Source: Lantana camara (taxonomy: Eukaryota > Streptophyta > Magnoliopsida > Lamiales > Verbenaceae). Taken from it: DNA of 64,000 nt. Positions within the stretch are counted from its first letter, which is position 1; every line of letters begins with the position of its first letter. Under the pieces are notes generated by a model. The model saw only the letters and a list, made by a program, of their open reading frames with translations, had not been told where the DNA came from and searched no databases. A program made the position numbers and the translations under genes. The stretch spans positions 66,991,501 to 67,055,500 of the forward strand of contig CM074862.1 in NCBI GenBank assembly GCA_037501455.1, in the 5' to 3' direction. Shown piece by piece: positions 34,780-46,330 of this stretch.

Positions 34780-37178
34780 TTAATTGTCCCTAATTGAAAC
34801 ATTGTGAAAACTTGTGGACTTAATTGATATAATTTGTGCACCTAATTGCAACATTCATGAATTTGATGTCTAATTGCATCACTTTAAATTCCTTGAGGAC
34901 TAATTGGCAATTTCCCCTTCTTCTTCACCTACATTACACGATCAAAACACACACATATACATACACTTGCATATTTTCATCTCTTCTCACAAGAACAAGG
35001 TCCAAGCTCTTCCTTCTCTTCTTCCATCCATTCGGTCCAAGCAAGCAAGGAAAGGCCAAGGTCTTTCATCCATTTTCTTCTTGAAAACAAGCTCAAGACC
35101 TTCATCTTCCCCTTCTCTTTCTTCTTCTCCAACAAGGTCAGGTGTATGTGTATATCTCTTGATGAGAAACTTGAATAATGTTAGGGTTTTTGAATTTTTA
35201 TGAGTTCATGGATTTATAAGGATCATATGTGAAATTTTTGAATTGGTTCCATGTATATATATCATGAGTTAAGTGAAGTGCGAAAATGTGTGATCACTTG
35301 GCACTTTAAAGGTTTTATGAATGGTTTTTGATGAATCTAAGCATTTATTTTTGGATTAAACGTTGTTTAGATGAGATATTTTGATCATATACATGTTATG
35401 TGATGTTTTTAGGAGTGTTTTGTTGGTTTGGTTTGGTGTGGGAATGGCTTGGAAGCCATTCCCAAGAGTTGCCCCTGTTTTCCGCACCAGGTAGCTCCCA
35501 AACGGCCGTTTAGGACCCCAGTGTAAACTGGAAGCGGCCGTTTGGAAGGCTACTGACCCTTTGTACTGCGAGGGTCGGAATGACCGTTTGGGTTTCCAAT
35601 TCATTCTGGAAACGGCCATTCCGAGTAGGTCATCTGGGACCCGAGAGCCTTGAAACGGCCATTTAGGTTTCCAGTTCAACCTGGAAACGGCTGTTTCGAT
35701 GGTGACTGTCCCATTTTTCGTGTTTTGTTCATTTCGCGTGCTTTCTTCGTGCTTTCACTTTTATATCCTTTCCTCGGCTCTTTTGAGTGATTTGAGTTAC
35801 TTGCATGACAAATTCACACGTATACATGAGTGAATATTTGAACTTGAATTCCGAATTTTGCTTTATGTTCGTTTATTCAATACGTGAAGAATTAATTATG
35901 CACATGAACATATTCTTGATATAATATGATCTCATAATCATGTCATGTGCATCCTTAGCATTTTTGTGTGTCATACTTGGTTCATATTGAGTCGAGCCTC
36001 ACTCGTGTCCTATTTTCTTGTCCGGAGAGTTCCCAGGAGGGTGACGAGCCTACTCAGTAGGGTTTGGAGAGTCAGTTTCCTTCTTTTTTGTTATAGTACA
36101 GGGGAGAAATTGTTAGGTTATATGATATAAACCCTACAGCCCTCTTATGTGTCGATTTGGCCAAAAATCTATATTATATCTATAACCTAATTTCAAATTA
36201 TCAAATGTTTTTAAAAATGAAATTGTGACTTGTACTTGACCCATTTTGGCGAGATTCTTGCACTTCGTGGGGCCCAAGGGCCTGTGTATTGAGAGAATCC
36301 AAAAAAACATGGGCTGACGGCCATCTCCTTGCATAGGTCCCAGCTTATTGGTCCAACCTGGAGATTCGCTAGGAGGTTTGGTGGATCGATGGGATTCATG
36401 TACCCATTGATCACTGTGCCATGGATGGCGAGGACTAGCTGTCCAGACAATCAACCCCGAGAAAAAAGGAGTACTTGTGCACTTGAAATTAATACCCTTG
36501 TAATAAGTGGAAATATATCTCTTGCATGAACACTTAATAACTTTAACTTGTACATGAAAGGAGAAAGGTTGGAGACTGCTCACTCGCCGAGCCAATTGAT
36601 CTCTTGTCTTGAAAATGAATTTGATAGTTGTAATTCCATATAATGACTCTATCCTTGTTTCTTGTAAAAACTTTATATGGAATTATAGCTTCAATGAACT
36701 TTACTGCTTTATATATATATTCATGTCATTCACCCAGTCTTGTAGAGACTGACCCCTCCCTTCTTTGTCCCTCAAGTTCTTGCAGGTATAGCTAGGTAGG
36801 AAATTGAATATGTTTAATGTATTTTCGTGTCTAGCTAGGCTACACACCATTTTGTACCACAAACTTATTCTATATACTTTTGTTTTGTATCCGTGAGGCC
36901 ATGTGGGCCGAATACTCGTATCCTGTGGGTGGACTGTATTTATGACTTGATGGATTTGATATTATGTTAGACTTGATAGGTTTATGCTTCCGCAACTCCT
37001 GTTTAAACACTTGTTATATTTCTATTAGAGATAGAATTGTTGGTACAGGGTTAGTCCCGCTTAGCCAGGGTCGTATCGTGTCTCCATTCACTATGATTGG
37101 ACTTGTATGCGGACTATATTCGTATATGAGTTTGGTCTTAGTGCGGGGGATGTGGTGGCCCACGCTCGGGGTGTCACA
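34780..37178 (+). mobile_element. A-type LTR inserted in the B 3' LTR
   Basis: The right end is clear: CGGGGTGTCACA at 37178, followed by B LTR sequence. It contains a palindrome cluster (35500-35697), a diverged GC block (36254-36460) and the hairpin CAGTCT-TGTAG-AGACTG (36735-36751) after a TATATATATA run. The left end is not resolved: B LTR similarity fades near 34770 and no TG start preceded by ATTAC (the right-flank candidate duplication) was found. No coding region. Confidence 0.65.
35500..35697 (+). repeat. Cluster of AAACGGCCGTTT palindromes
   Basis: A perfect AAACGGCCGTTT at 35500-35511 and imperfect copies at 35532-35543, about 35610-35622, about 35652-35664 and 35684-35697 (GAAACGGCTGTTTC). 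They are interleaved with TTCCAATTCATTCTGGAA-like inverted repeats (35594-35611; 35668-35689). Same relative place as the clusters in other A-type LTRs, with a different core. Confidence 0.7.
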
Positions 37179-37410
37179 ATTACTCTAACGGATAGGTAAT
37201 TTGGAGTCTTGAAGATTCGAAGGAGTTCATGGGACTTGCCGCTTGAATCGCATTTGAAGGCGGCTCAAACGTGTCAAGAAAGCTACGATTTAAGTAAGTT
37301 CTTGATAACCTTATGAATCGAGAATAGGAATTGCAAGTCTAAGATCTTTTTTTTGGGAAAAAAAATTCAATTTTCGCTGCGTTTACATTCGTGTTTTTCC
37401 CAACAACAAG

Positions 37411-37700
37411 TTCATGACCACCCATCCAATAGGTAAAGATTATATTTTGAACCTTTCAGTCTCATGGATATCGTGAGATAAGATCCTTCTATCGCCTAAT
37501 CCCCGATTAGGACCTAGGACATGAGAATGATAGAACCCTATTAATCCTAATGCTATGAATTAACTTTAATAGCAGTTCCATTTGATCTAACACTCTAGAA
37601 AACCCTTTCCCTAATTTAAATCTCACTACCTTGCCCAAGGATTTAAGTGGAATGTGCTACAATAGAAATCTTCCCCAAGTTATGAGGTTCTCAATAGTTA
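37411..37700 (-). mobile_element. Diverged family B LTR fragment
   Basis: Phrases such as CCTTTCAGTC, AAGATCCTTCTA, ACCTTGCCCAAGG and CTCTAGAAAACCC follow the same order as in the reverse B LTR at 19500-19700, with many changes. It is an old fragment lying next to the younger B 3' LTR in the opposite orientation. Confidence 0.55.
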
Positions 37701-38760
37701 ACAGGAGATGCTTGTTGTATATTGGCTCGATATTATTGCAACTCTTGTATCCCTCTTCTTTGTGTTCTTCGATAGTGTCAAGATCGAAAGTTCTATTCTC
37801 GTTATTTCGATGGTTTTGATTATATGTTCAATGCAAGATTGCAAGTTAATAATTTTGAGCTTGACCTTGAAATTTCTACAAGATCTAGTTGAAATAATTA
37901 TTTCAGAACTGATGAACTTTCATTTTTTAAGTTTTATATTTAAAGTACTATACATCGCTAAAAAAAAGACAGCAGTGACATTTTTCTAACATTAATGTAA
38001 GTAAATACACTAATAATATGTCTCATTATCATAATAGTAATATTTTGCATCAATAATATCAATACATTGTTATTTTCTTTGATGTTGCTTGCAATAGTAT
38101 GTGATTATACTATTACAATAATATTCCAATATTTGTGAGCTTGAATAGGCTCCACTGCCCTAAGTTGTTTAAGCTCAAAAACATTGTAAATAAACTTTAA
38201 ACTAATAAGTTCAATAGGTTTCAGCTTAAGCTTAAAATTTTAGATTCGACAGCTCAAGTTCGCCATAGAATGTAAATATATTTCCAACAACAAAACATTA
38301 GAAATGTGATTCAACCTCAACATAAAATTAAAACCATACAAATATGAATATCAATTAGGTTAGTAGTCCTAAATATAATCTAACTTCCTACACATCTATA
38401 TCTAAGCAAATAAAGAGAAGAAAAGATACAAAAGGTACAATATGAAAATCACAGCAACCCAAAATTATTATTTATTTAAAAATAAAATGGGTTAATTTTT
38501 GAAAAACAAAAAAGAAGCATACATGCAGCATCCTACATGCCTAGGTACAGTAACGGAGTCACGATCCTCCATATTAGAACAAACACTTAAATTAGACATA
38601 GATAGCGCATCATAAAACATTAGGGTACATTCTACATTAAAAATTTCATACAATGTAATAAATAGTTTTGAATTTATGATTTGCATGTCCACACCATTGT
38701 TTATACGTGGATCAACCCCTCATGCACGGTCTCAGCGAATAATATTAGAGGTTGATTTAA
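37701..38760. other. AT-rich noncoding DNA downstream of the DUF3511 gene
   Basis: No TE end, RNA gene or convincing ORF is visible. ORFs at 37631-37989 have hydrophobic low-complexity translations without a known motif and overlap in two frames. This is the probable 3' flank of the minus-strand gene ending at 38761. Confidence 0.5.
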
Positions 38761-38949
38761 TTAGAATCGATGAACAATAACATTCTTAAACCAACGGAAG
38801 CTTTTGTTGAAGCTGTCCTTGATCTTTCCTTCGAAGGAATACATTTTGTATTTAGCAACTCTTGTCCTTCTCTTTAACTCCCTATCACTGTACCACGGCC
38901 TCGGAGCCGGACGTCGGCCTCTCGCCTTCCTCAAATCTTTGCCTTCCAT
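38761..38949 (-). CDS. DUF3511 family small basic protein
   Basis: A 62-residue protein whose C-terminal two thirds match the plant-specific DUF3511 pattern: RPWYSDRELKRRTRVAKYKM, then YSFEGKIKDSFNKSFRWFKN (family consensus has W-sDPE-kRRkRVAsYKvY, EGKvKgS, rKsfRWiK). It is strongly basic with no signal peptide or membrane segment; molecular function of the family is unknown. I chose the ATG at 38949 because the in-frame sequence upstream (to 39240) is low-complexity and contains 5'-UTR-like pyrimidine runs. A TATAAAA lies on minus at 39292-39298. Family members are usually somewhat longer, so a lost upstream part is possible. It is the only host gene candidate, flanked by TEs 1.1-1.3 kb away. 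Confidence 0.75.
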   Translation of the reverse strand: MEGKDLRKARGRRPAPRPWYSDRELKRRTRVAKYKMYSFEGKIKDSFNKSFRWFKNVIVHRF

Positions 38950-39291
38950 TTTATCCCTCTCTTTCTCCTCTTTCTCTATATGTATAGAGAGAAGAGAAAG
39001 AAAAAGGATTCTTCTAAGGCTTTGGCTATATGTTTGTGACGATGTTGGCAATGTTTTGATAGTTGGAGAGATGGATTTCTCTCTTTCGTTTTGTTTTCTT
39101 TTTTGTTTTTTAGAATAGATGGTATAATTTGTTTTTAGTATTTTGGGAGGCACAATGAAACTTGGTAATAACAAACATTTGAGGTTTAAAGAATGGATGA
39201 TTAGGAGAAAAACAAGTGAGAGAAGAAAATGGAGGATCACCGGTTATGGTTACTTGTTAGCTTGTTCCATCTCACTCCATCTATTTCTAAT

Positions 39292-39298
39292 TTTTATA
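39292..39298 (-). promoter_or_regulatory. Possible TATA box of the DUF3511 gene
   Basis: The minus strand reads AGTATAAAAATTAG here, about 340 bp before the chosen ATG. A second AT-rich candidate (TATACATATAG on minus, near 38977-38990) is too close to the ATG unless the leader is very short. Confidence 0.35.
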
Positions 39299-39300
39299 CT

Positions 39301-40258
39301 TAGTTAGATGCATTGTTTTCAAAATCAAACTGGAAGACTAACTATGGCTTTACTGATCACTGATGGGATTAATTCGATCTGTATGACATAATAATATATA
39401 ATAATTATATTTAATTATTTATGTCCTATATCTTGATAAAAATATGATAGAAGATATTAAAATTATTATTATTTAATTTTGTAACACAATAATATTCGTA
39501 GTGACCGAATTATATTGTTAAATATGAAGTTATCATGTATCACACACCCATGCTTATTTATAGGTAAGGAATTTCATATTTTGTACTTATTTAATTTGTT
39601 TTTCTTCTAAAATTTCTTCTAATTTGAGCTTGTTCACCATTTTTTTTTTTTTTTTTTTTTTTGGCATACAAAATTTTATGCTGAGGGGATGACGCCCTAG
39701 TCCAAGGCAGGGAATACCTCCAAGCTCAATGAGCACTTACAAAGAATCAAAGCAACAAAAAAATATCAGAAAAATAATATAAAATTTTGAAAAATAACAG
39801 AAAATTTTGAACTGACAATCTAATTCCAACTAATTTTGGTTGGCATTTAGACCGGACAAGACACCCATAATCAGTTGGACCAAACGGTTCGGTCCAATTT
39901 TAAAAACATTGCTTTAATGAGGTTGAACAAAATTTTGTCTAATTTAGCATATAACACATTAATACGAGTATAAAGATACTACAAGACACAAATGCAACGA
40001 TACAAATGTCCTACATTTCCTATATCATAAAAGACTACCACTAAAAGCTCACAATTTATTTATTTATTTATTTTCGCTAGGATATAAAATTCGAAAATAT
40101 AATCAATATGATATTTAATATTCCTAATGTATTTCTTACAAAAATGTAACATATTTTAGCCACTGTTTCTTGTTAATCGAATCAACTTTTCACTGAGTCC
40201 TTTAGGATCATAATCGAATTCTGGCTTAGTTTTAATGCACTTTAAGCAATAATAAGTG
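39301..40258. other. Noncoding stretch with a 23-bp T run
   Basis: AT-rich DNA without ORFs of interest or recognised repeats apart from a poly-T tract at 39640-39662. It may be promoter-distal DNA of the DUF3511 gene. AAGTG at 40254-40258 is the candidate target duplication of the Tat element that starts at 40259. Confidence 0.4.
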
Positions 40259-40977
40259 TGATGTCAAAATCTGGCTATGTACGGAACGGTAGATTTGGAC
40301 TCCCAATCACCCAAGATATTTGTTTGCGTGAGGCAACTCTGATGCTTTCCTGAACTGAAATGGAAGAACAAACGTGAGCTCAAAGGCCAAAGTGGGGGAA
40401 TATGGGGGTTGGACCCGTTTTGGCACTCCAACACTCAAGTCAGACAATGGTCTGGGTCGATAATGCAAAGGTAACGAGAGTTCTGTGTGTAAGGGAAAGA
40501 TTACCTTCTGTAAATAACGACGAGGGGTTTATATAGTGGGGAGAAGGCTTTGGTGCATGCAACTACACCATCGGAAAGCTGTGGATCTTATCTGCTGAAA
40601 GAGGGAGACCAATTGTGGCCAGAACAGTGCTTTACGACTAAAGCACTGTTCACCTGCTCTTGCAGAGATACCTGACATCGTACTTAGTGCGGCCGCAATT
40701 AATGCGGCCAACAATGGGTGGTACCAGCATTTAATGCACTTGTACTGTAGCGCGTGGGTTGATCCCTTACTTGGCTCGAGAGGCTGGAGTCGTGGACCTC
40801 TCTAGGTCGAATCCCACCCACCGCGGAGGGACAGTTGCCTTTCCTCATAAGGAGCCAAGTGCTGGCTCGACGAGAGGGAGATGACTGGGTCAAACACAGG
40901 CACTGATCTGGCTCGGCTCTCCCAGTGCGGTAAGGACACGTGGCGCCTAGTCATAGCTCCTGATTTTCCCCTTATCA
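40259..40977 (-). mobile_element. 3' LTR of the Tat element
   Basis: 719 bp. On minus it begins TGATAAGGGG and ends AGATTTTGACATCA. The part 40259-40680 is repeated at 54020-54427 with many scattered differences, showing an old insertion. A TATA box (minus TATATAAA) is at 40528-40535, matched at 54289-54297 in the 5' LTR. Confidence 0.88.
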
Positions 40978-40990
40978 TCCCCCTCCCCCA
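40978..40990 (-). promoter_or_regulatory. Polypurine tract of the Tat element
   Basis: The minus strand reads TGGGGGAGGGGGA directly before the LTR start TGATAAGG. This fixes the element's orientation as minus. Confidence 0.88.
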
Positions 40991-41403
40991 AGGTCGAGTG
41001 GCACATTTATGTAGTAGGGGACCTTGAGAAAGGCATTTGCCTGCTCGAGAAAGAAGAGGGCCAAAAGAGTTGTATCGCCCATGCATTGGCTGGGTCGCGC
41101 CACCAATTGTCGAGCCAGAGTAATCGAGCCAGGCGCGTGTGGTTGCTGGCACCGAATCCGGGGATCGACGGTCCTGTGGTAACGTCATGCGTGCGTGAGC
41201 CCCAGACTTCACTGGGAGAGAACGCTAGGTTTTTGCTGCATCAGCATAATGATTGCACTTTTCTAATTTTGGGGTACTTGGCACGGATCATGAGAGGCGG
41301 CTACTTGAGCCACCTATGGGGGAAAGGGTCATGGTTCTCTCAATGCTTCAGTTAATCAGGAGACACGTGGGAATAATTAACTCCAATCCATTTAATTCCC
41401 AGC

Positions 41404-41410
41404 TATAAAA
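41404..41410 (+). promoter_or_regulatory. TATA box for the antisense ORF
   Basis: CTATAAAAGGGGG stands about 200 bp before the ATG at 41607 on plus, in the element's internal region and outside the LTR. It is followed by a leader with AACC/CTC-rich sequence. It suggests the antisense ORF has its own internal promoter. Confidence 0.55.
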
Positions 41411-41606
41411 GGGGGACTTAGACAGTTTTTTCCCTTTTCACGCTATCTGCTAGAAAAAACCATAAATCTCAAAGAGATTCGAGCACTCAAGGCATTTAAG
41501 AGTAACCACCTCTCAGAGAAAATCCAAAGCGAAACCTTAGAGGTGCGTCCCTTGTACTTGAAATCTCTCTTCCCTTCTTGTCTCTACCCAATTCTCTCTA
41601 AAAGAA

Positions 41607-44559
41607 ATGGCCCCCAAGAAGTCTGCCGCCTCGCCCTCCGGAAGTCAACCTAGAGCTTCGTTTCAGAAGGACTATGGGCCAAGGGACGAAAAATCCAACT
41701 CGAAAGTGTCAATGGAGATTATTGGGGTGAAGCGCCCTGCAAGGGTTAGGTGGGAAGAACCCAATGCGGAGATGTACATCCCAGAAGCCGTCGAAGTGGT
41801 TACCGGATCGGCTTTGGAGGATGCGACTGAAGATAGTGGCTCAATGGAAGGAAGGGACGAAGTTGACACCGATCCGGTAGAGGGTATGGCCGCGGAGATA
41901 GAGGAGATATCCCTGGGGGATGAATCTCGGGACAAAGTCGGTGCCGTCTCTACATCCGAGACTAAAGTGGGGAAGAAGACGAAAAGCACAACGGGAAAGA
42001 AAAATGGGGCCCAGAAGTGCACTAAGTACTATCACGAATTCAAGTCCCAAGTGACTGAGTCGGAGTGGAAATTGGCAGAGAAGAGGTTGACTAGGTGGAG
42101 AGACTTGGACTTAATTTGCGACGTCATAGTCCCAAAAGAAGATGAACACATGGGTTCCCCTCCCGAGGATTGCATTGCCATTTCGTTACAGGCCATAGAG
42201 TATGGGTTTCGCCTACCACTCTCTCCATTCCAAATCGCATTATCCAATCTTCTGCAAATCAGTCCGATCCAGTTGCTCCCCAATGGTCAGTCCATGGTGA
42301 CAACATTCAGGCTACTAATGAAATTGCTGGGGCAGGTGGAATGCATGGAGCATTTCGCAAAGTTGTTTGTTGCCTCGGTCGATGCAGCGGCTTTCCCAAA
42401 TAGGAGAGGGTTTGTAAAACTTCAGTCTCGCTCCGGTAACAAGATCTTTGAAACTGCAAGAGTTCTCATGGGAAAGATTGGAAACAAAAGTATGTGTTCG
42501 TTCGATACGGATAGCTGGAGGGGTTAGGAGCATACGGCATGGAATGATGTCAAAAAAGTCCACCTGGATCGAGGTCCTATACTTTGGCCTAATACTCTAT
42601 TGGCTGCTTTGAGGGGTGTGCATCCATTGGACACGGGTGTCTTCACAAGCTCGCACCTATTAGTGAACGCTGGTTTGGCTCCGAGTACGATGGGGCTCAT
42701 GGACTTCAGCATGGGTAACTATGTCATCAAATCACTTAGGCCAAGCGTGTTGCCCCCTCTTCTTGTATTTATTTTTACTTCGACCCCACTTGACAGGTTT
42801 TGATGTATCTCAAACTTGTAACCTTAACATTTTTTCTTTTCTTTCGGTGTACTTTGCAGAATTAATCATAGTTGTACACAAGGGAAGGCCGCCGACTGAC
42901 CGATTACTTAGGAAACGTGAGCGTGAGGAAGCCAAAAAGGTCCAACAAGGTGAGAGTGAGGGCGCTGCACCTACGGCTGAGGGATTGCCCAAACGGATGG
43001 CCTCACCGATGAACATACAAAGGCCAAGATTACCGATGTGGAAAAAGAAGCGAACATGAAGTGGATCGACCCCCACCAGCCGACTAAGGGCGATCCCTCT
43101 GACGCTCGCGAGGCCGCTTGGGCACCAGCCGTTGAGGCTGCAAGAGCGAGAGTTCCCAAACCTACGGTCGCCAAGGGGAAGACCGTAAACCTTGCAAGTT
43201 CACAAGGCTCGGATTATGAGGCTGGGTCATTCCCTGCTAGAGTTCCCAAAGGACCCTAGACCTCTAAACGCAAAGTGCAGGGGGATTTAGATGGTGAGGC
43301 CCCCTCAAAAGCTCAAAGGGGAGCTCCCTTGAACATGAAGTATCCCCAGGGATGGAAGCCGCCCACTTTCCTAGCAGGAAGCTCTCTCGGGTTCACAATG
43401 CTTAGAGGGGATTATGAAAGAATAGCCAACGTCCCATCTTTCCACGGTCCCAAGTATCCCTTCAACGTTCTTGATCTACGAGACGATGGGTTGGAGAGGA
43501 GGATTGCGACCGAGAACATCGTTCGGGATGCCTTGGCAGCTATTGTCCACTCCTTGCAAAAGTTGGCAGGATGAAGGGCGAAGCTCAAGAAAGAGATGAC
43601 TGATATGAAGACTCTGTATATGGGCAACTTGGACAAGATAAGTAAGAAGGTCGAAGGTTCAACCTAAGAGAAGTCCGCGCTGGAGGCGGAAGTGGCTAGC
43701 CTCAGAGCTCAGAAAGAGAGGTTAGAAACCGGGTTGGCCACGACCCAGAGCTTACTTGAGGTGGCCGAGCAAGAAAAAGACAAGGCGTACAAAAAGGGGG
43801 AGCAAGACGGGTGGCGCAAGGGTTACGTTGATGGGCTGAAGAATGGGGCGGAGACAGCTTTCTGGACCCTTGACAAGATAATGCCCCAGATCAAGGACAG
43901 CGTCGTGCTCGAATTCCTCTGGTCTAATGCTTTCGACACCGTTTCTGGCTCCTTAGGTGCATTCGACATTCAGCTAGGCTTCATGAGGTATCTGTCACAA
44001 GTTAATCTCCACCATCCCCTTCCCCGTGAGTTACTAGAAGATAAAACAAAGCTAAGTGCGTCCATGGCTGTCGTTCCTAAGTCACTGCCAGAGTACTTCA
44101 TGGCTCATTTAGAAAGGAGGAGGACGAGGATAAGGACGAGGGGGATGATGAAGAGGAACCTGACTGGAGCAAGAAACCCTTTGGTTGGGCAGTGGAATGG
44201 GTCGAGGCAAAATTCTTCAAATGCCCAGAATCAGAACTTGAGCTTCCAGCACCAGTGGACCACAAAAAGGCCAAGGAGGCACTACTCCTGGCTTTTCACC
44301 CATCAAGTAGCGGCTCAAAAACCTCCCATATTCAAGATGACTAAGCCGGCGCTCCTCCCCTAAGTCGGCGCTCCTCCCCTGGCGATTCCTTCACTAGCCC
44401 CTCTCCCCCCAGCTCCTTCCGCTGATGAGAATGATAACGCTGCCACCGCCGATTCGACCCAGAAGGATCCTGTTCCAGCGACTGAATTAACCCCAGCCAA
44501 TCCCACCGAAGTAAATCCTCCTGCTGGAGCCGAGAATCCTCCCACTCAACCTTCCTGAG
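41607..44559 (+). pseudogene. Tat antisense ORF (gene 23-like), broken
   Basis: The ATG at 41607 opens MAPKKSAASPSGSQPRASFQ and runs 306 codons to a stop at 42525; a conserved-looking frame goes on (42530-42763), then a GTATTT...TTTGCAG intron-like gap (about 42764-42859), and coding quality resumes in shifting frames to a TGA at 44557. Parts: acidic N-terminal region, a central globular block (42060-42760, with LRGVHPLDTGVFTSSHLL), a basic region, a long coiled coil (43570-43800, with LEAEVASLRAQKERLE) and an acidic tail near 44100-44200. Proteins of this sort occur in Tat elements and as plant TE-derived proteins; their function is not known. Several stops and at least two frameshifts. Confidence 0.75.
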
Positions 44560-44922
44560 CTAAGGCTTATTTGTAAATGCTGTAATTAGCTTCCGTATTT
44601 TTCCTTTTCTTTGTAACTTACTAGGATTTGACCCCGATTTGTAATGAAACAATTTCTTGTTCAAATTGCTCGAGCTTCTTATTTAAAGGTCGTGTTTTTT
44701 ACTTGATGTTTGCTAATTCTCTACTCAAGTTATAGTGCGAAATTTTAATGGGATTAGCATAAGACCTAGCTCGAGGCAGGTATTAAACCCATCCGTCAAA
44801 AAGACTTTCAGTAATGGGATCAGCACAAGGCTTGGCTCAAGGCGGGTTTTTACCCATCTGTCGAGCAGACTTGCGATCCCTCAGTTAGCCCATGGTTTTT
44901 ATGGGGCTTCCTGAGGGAACTA

Positions 44923-44948
44923 CCCCCTCCCCTCCCCCCCCCCCCCCC
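44923..44948 (-). repeat. G-run (CCCCCTCCCC...C on plus) between integrase and antisense ORF
   Basis: On the Tat sense strand this is a 26-base purine tract: fifteen G, then AGGGGAGGGGG. It sits between the 3' ends of the two convergent ORF systems. It could be an internal polypurine tract or just a homopolymer expansion. Confidence 0.6.
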
Positions 44949-45098
44949 AATAGCATTGATAGGATATCGGATGCAGAATTGCGAAATAATTTCGAAGTAC
45001 TCAATAATTGAAACAAGTAAAAGATATTCAGATTGGCTAAAAATTGCTTTTATAGATATAAGTGAATCGAGTTTAGAACACTTACAACCAAACGAAAC

Positions 45099-46330
45099 TT
45101 AAACATAAAACTTCTTAAGGTTGTGGGCATTCCAAGATGTAGGAATGGGATTCCCGTCCATTTCTTCTAGGTGATAAGCTTTGTTTCGCCCTATTTCTGC
45201 GATACGAAATGGACCCTCCCAGTTAGGTTGTAGCTTGCTACGTGCTTAGTTACTTCAACCTTCTTGAGGACTAAGTCGCCTATCTGGAAAGCGCGGGGTT
45301 TAACGCCCTTGTTGTAGCTCCGAGCCTCAGTGGCTTGATATTGTTACATATGCTAGAAACCCTTCTATCAGACTTCTTCAATTATATCGAGTTGGTGCGC
45401 TCGGTCTTCCGCATTTCTAGCAAGCTGGTAGTTGGATACTCTGGCAGTCTTATGGAGTAGCTCCGCGGGGATCATGGCCTCCGACCCATAAATCATTGAG
45501 AATGGTGTTAGCCCTGTCACCGTTCTTAGAGTGGTGCGATAGGCCCAAATGACTCCATCAAGTTCATTGACCTAGGCTCCTTTCTTCGCCTCAAGCCTGG
45601 TCTGAAGGTTTTGGATGATGTTGCGATTGATGACTTCAACCTGACATTTGCTTGTGGGTGGCCAACTGATGCAAAACACTGACTGATACCCATATCTGAG
45701 TAGTATGATCTGGTGCTAGCGCTTTGGAACTGTGTTCCATTGTCGCAAATCAGGATCCTTGGAACTCCGAACCTACATATGATGTTGCAACAAAGGAAAT
45801 TATGGATGACCTTGTCCGTGATTTTTACGGCTGGTTGTGCTTCGACCCATTTGGAGAAGTATTCCACCGCGACAATCAAGTATTATCTCTGACCAGTTGC
45901 AAGTGGGAGTGGCCCCACTATATCAATTCCCCATTGGTTAAAAGGCCAGCAAATATCGACTGGGACCATCTCCACAACGTGCTAGTGCGGAATGTTGGCA
46001 TGTTTTTGGTAGTTCACGCATTTGCGGGCGTATTCCTTGGTATCTTCATTAAGGGTCGGCCAATAGAACCCACTTCTAGAGACCTTCTTTACTAAGGATC
46101 GAACGTCCTGGGCTTGGGACGGGCAGAGACATCTCTTTGTTGGCCCCATGTATGCTCTCTTGTACAACCTGCCTTCCGAATCAAGAGAGTAACTCACTGC
46201 CTTGTATCTGAGGCACCTTACTGCTTTCCTATCAGTTGGCAGGACCCCGTCTCTGAGGAAAAGTATGATTTCATTGACCAACAAGGTTTGGCTGGATCGA
46301 TTGAGCACACCGTTTCTATTTCAACATGAA
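45099..46330 (-). pseudogene. Tat gypsy integrase
   Basis: Zinc-binding region at 46100-45985 (SGFYWPTLNEDTKEYARKC; the second Cys pair reads CVNYQKH, one Cys lost). The core at 45880-45526 contains IVAVEYFSKWVEA, where the first catalytic Asp has become Glu, and ICDNGTQF with the second Asp; the Glu region after HPQAN is shifted out of frame. The C-terminal domain (45260-45099) ends with a [18 protein letters not shown] block and [10 protein letters not shown] then TAA at 45099. The frame is broken near 45526 and 45980. It would insert cDNA; inactive. Confidence 0.9.

Larger units (their letters stand above)
25564..37405 (+). mobile_element. Family B 3' LTR of the copia element, interrupted by nested LTRs
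   Basis: The LTR starts TGTTAGGAATAG right after the PPT and ends TTTTTCCCAACA at 37405. Its parts are 25564-25853, 33808 to about 34780 and 37179-37405, which line up with the intact B LTRs at 21342-23480 and 48211-50004. The intervening DNA is a solo A LTR (25859-33802) and another A-type LTR ending 37178. The 5' part of the element is missing from this side of the window. Confidence 0.85.

Noticed and set aside
34933..34937. ATTAC as left duplication of the LTR ending 37178
   Set aside because: The bases after it (ACGATC) do not form an LTR start, so the left border stays open.
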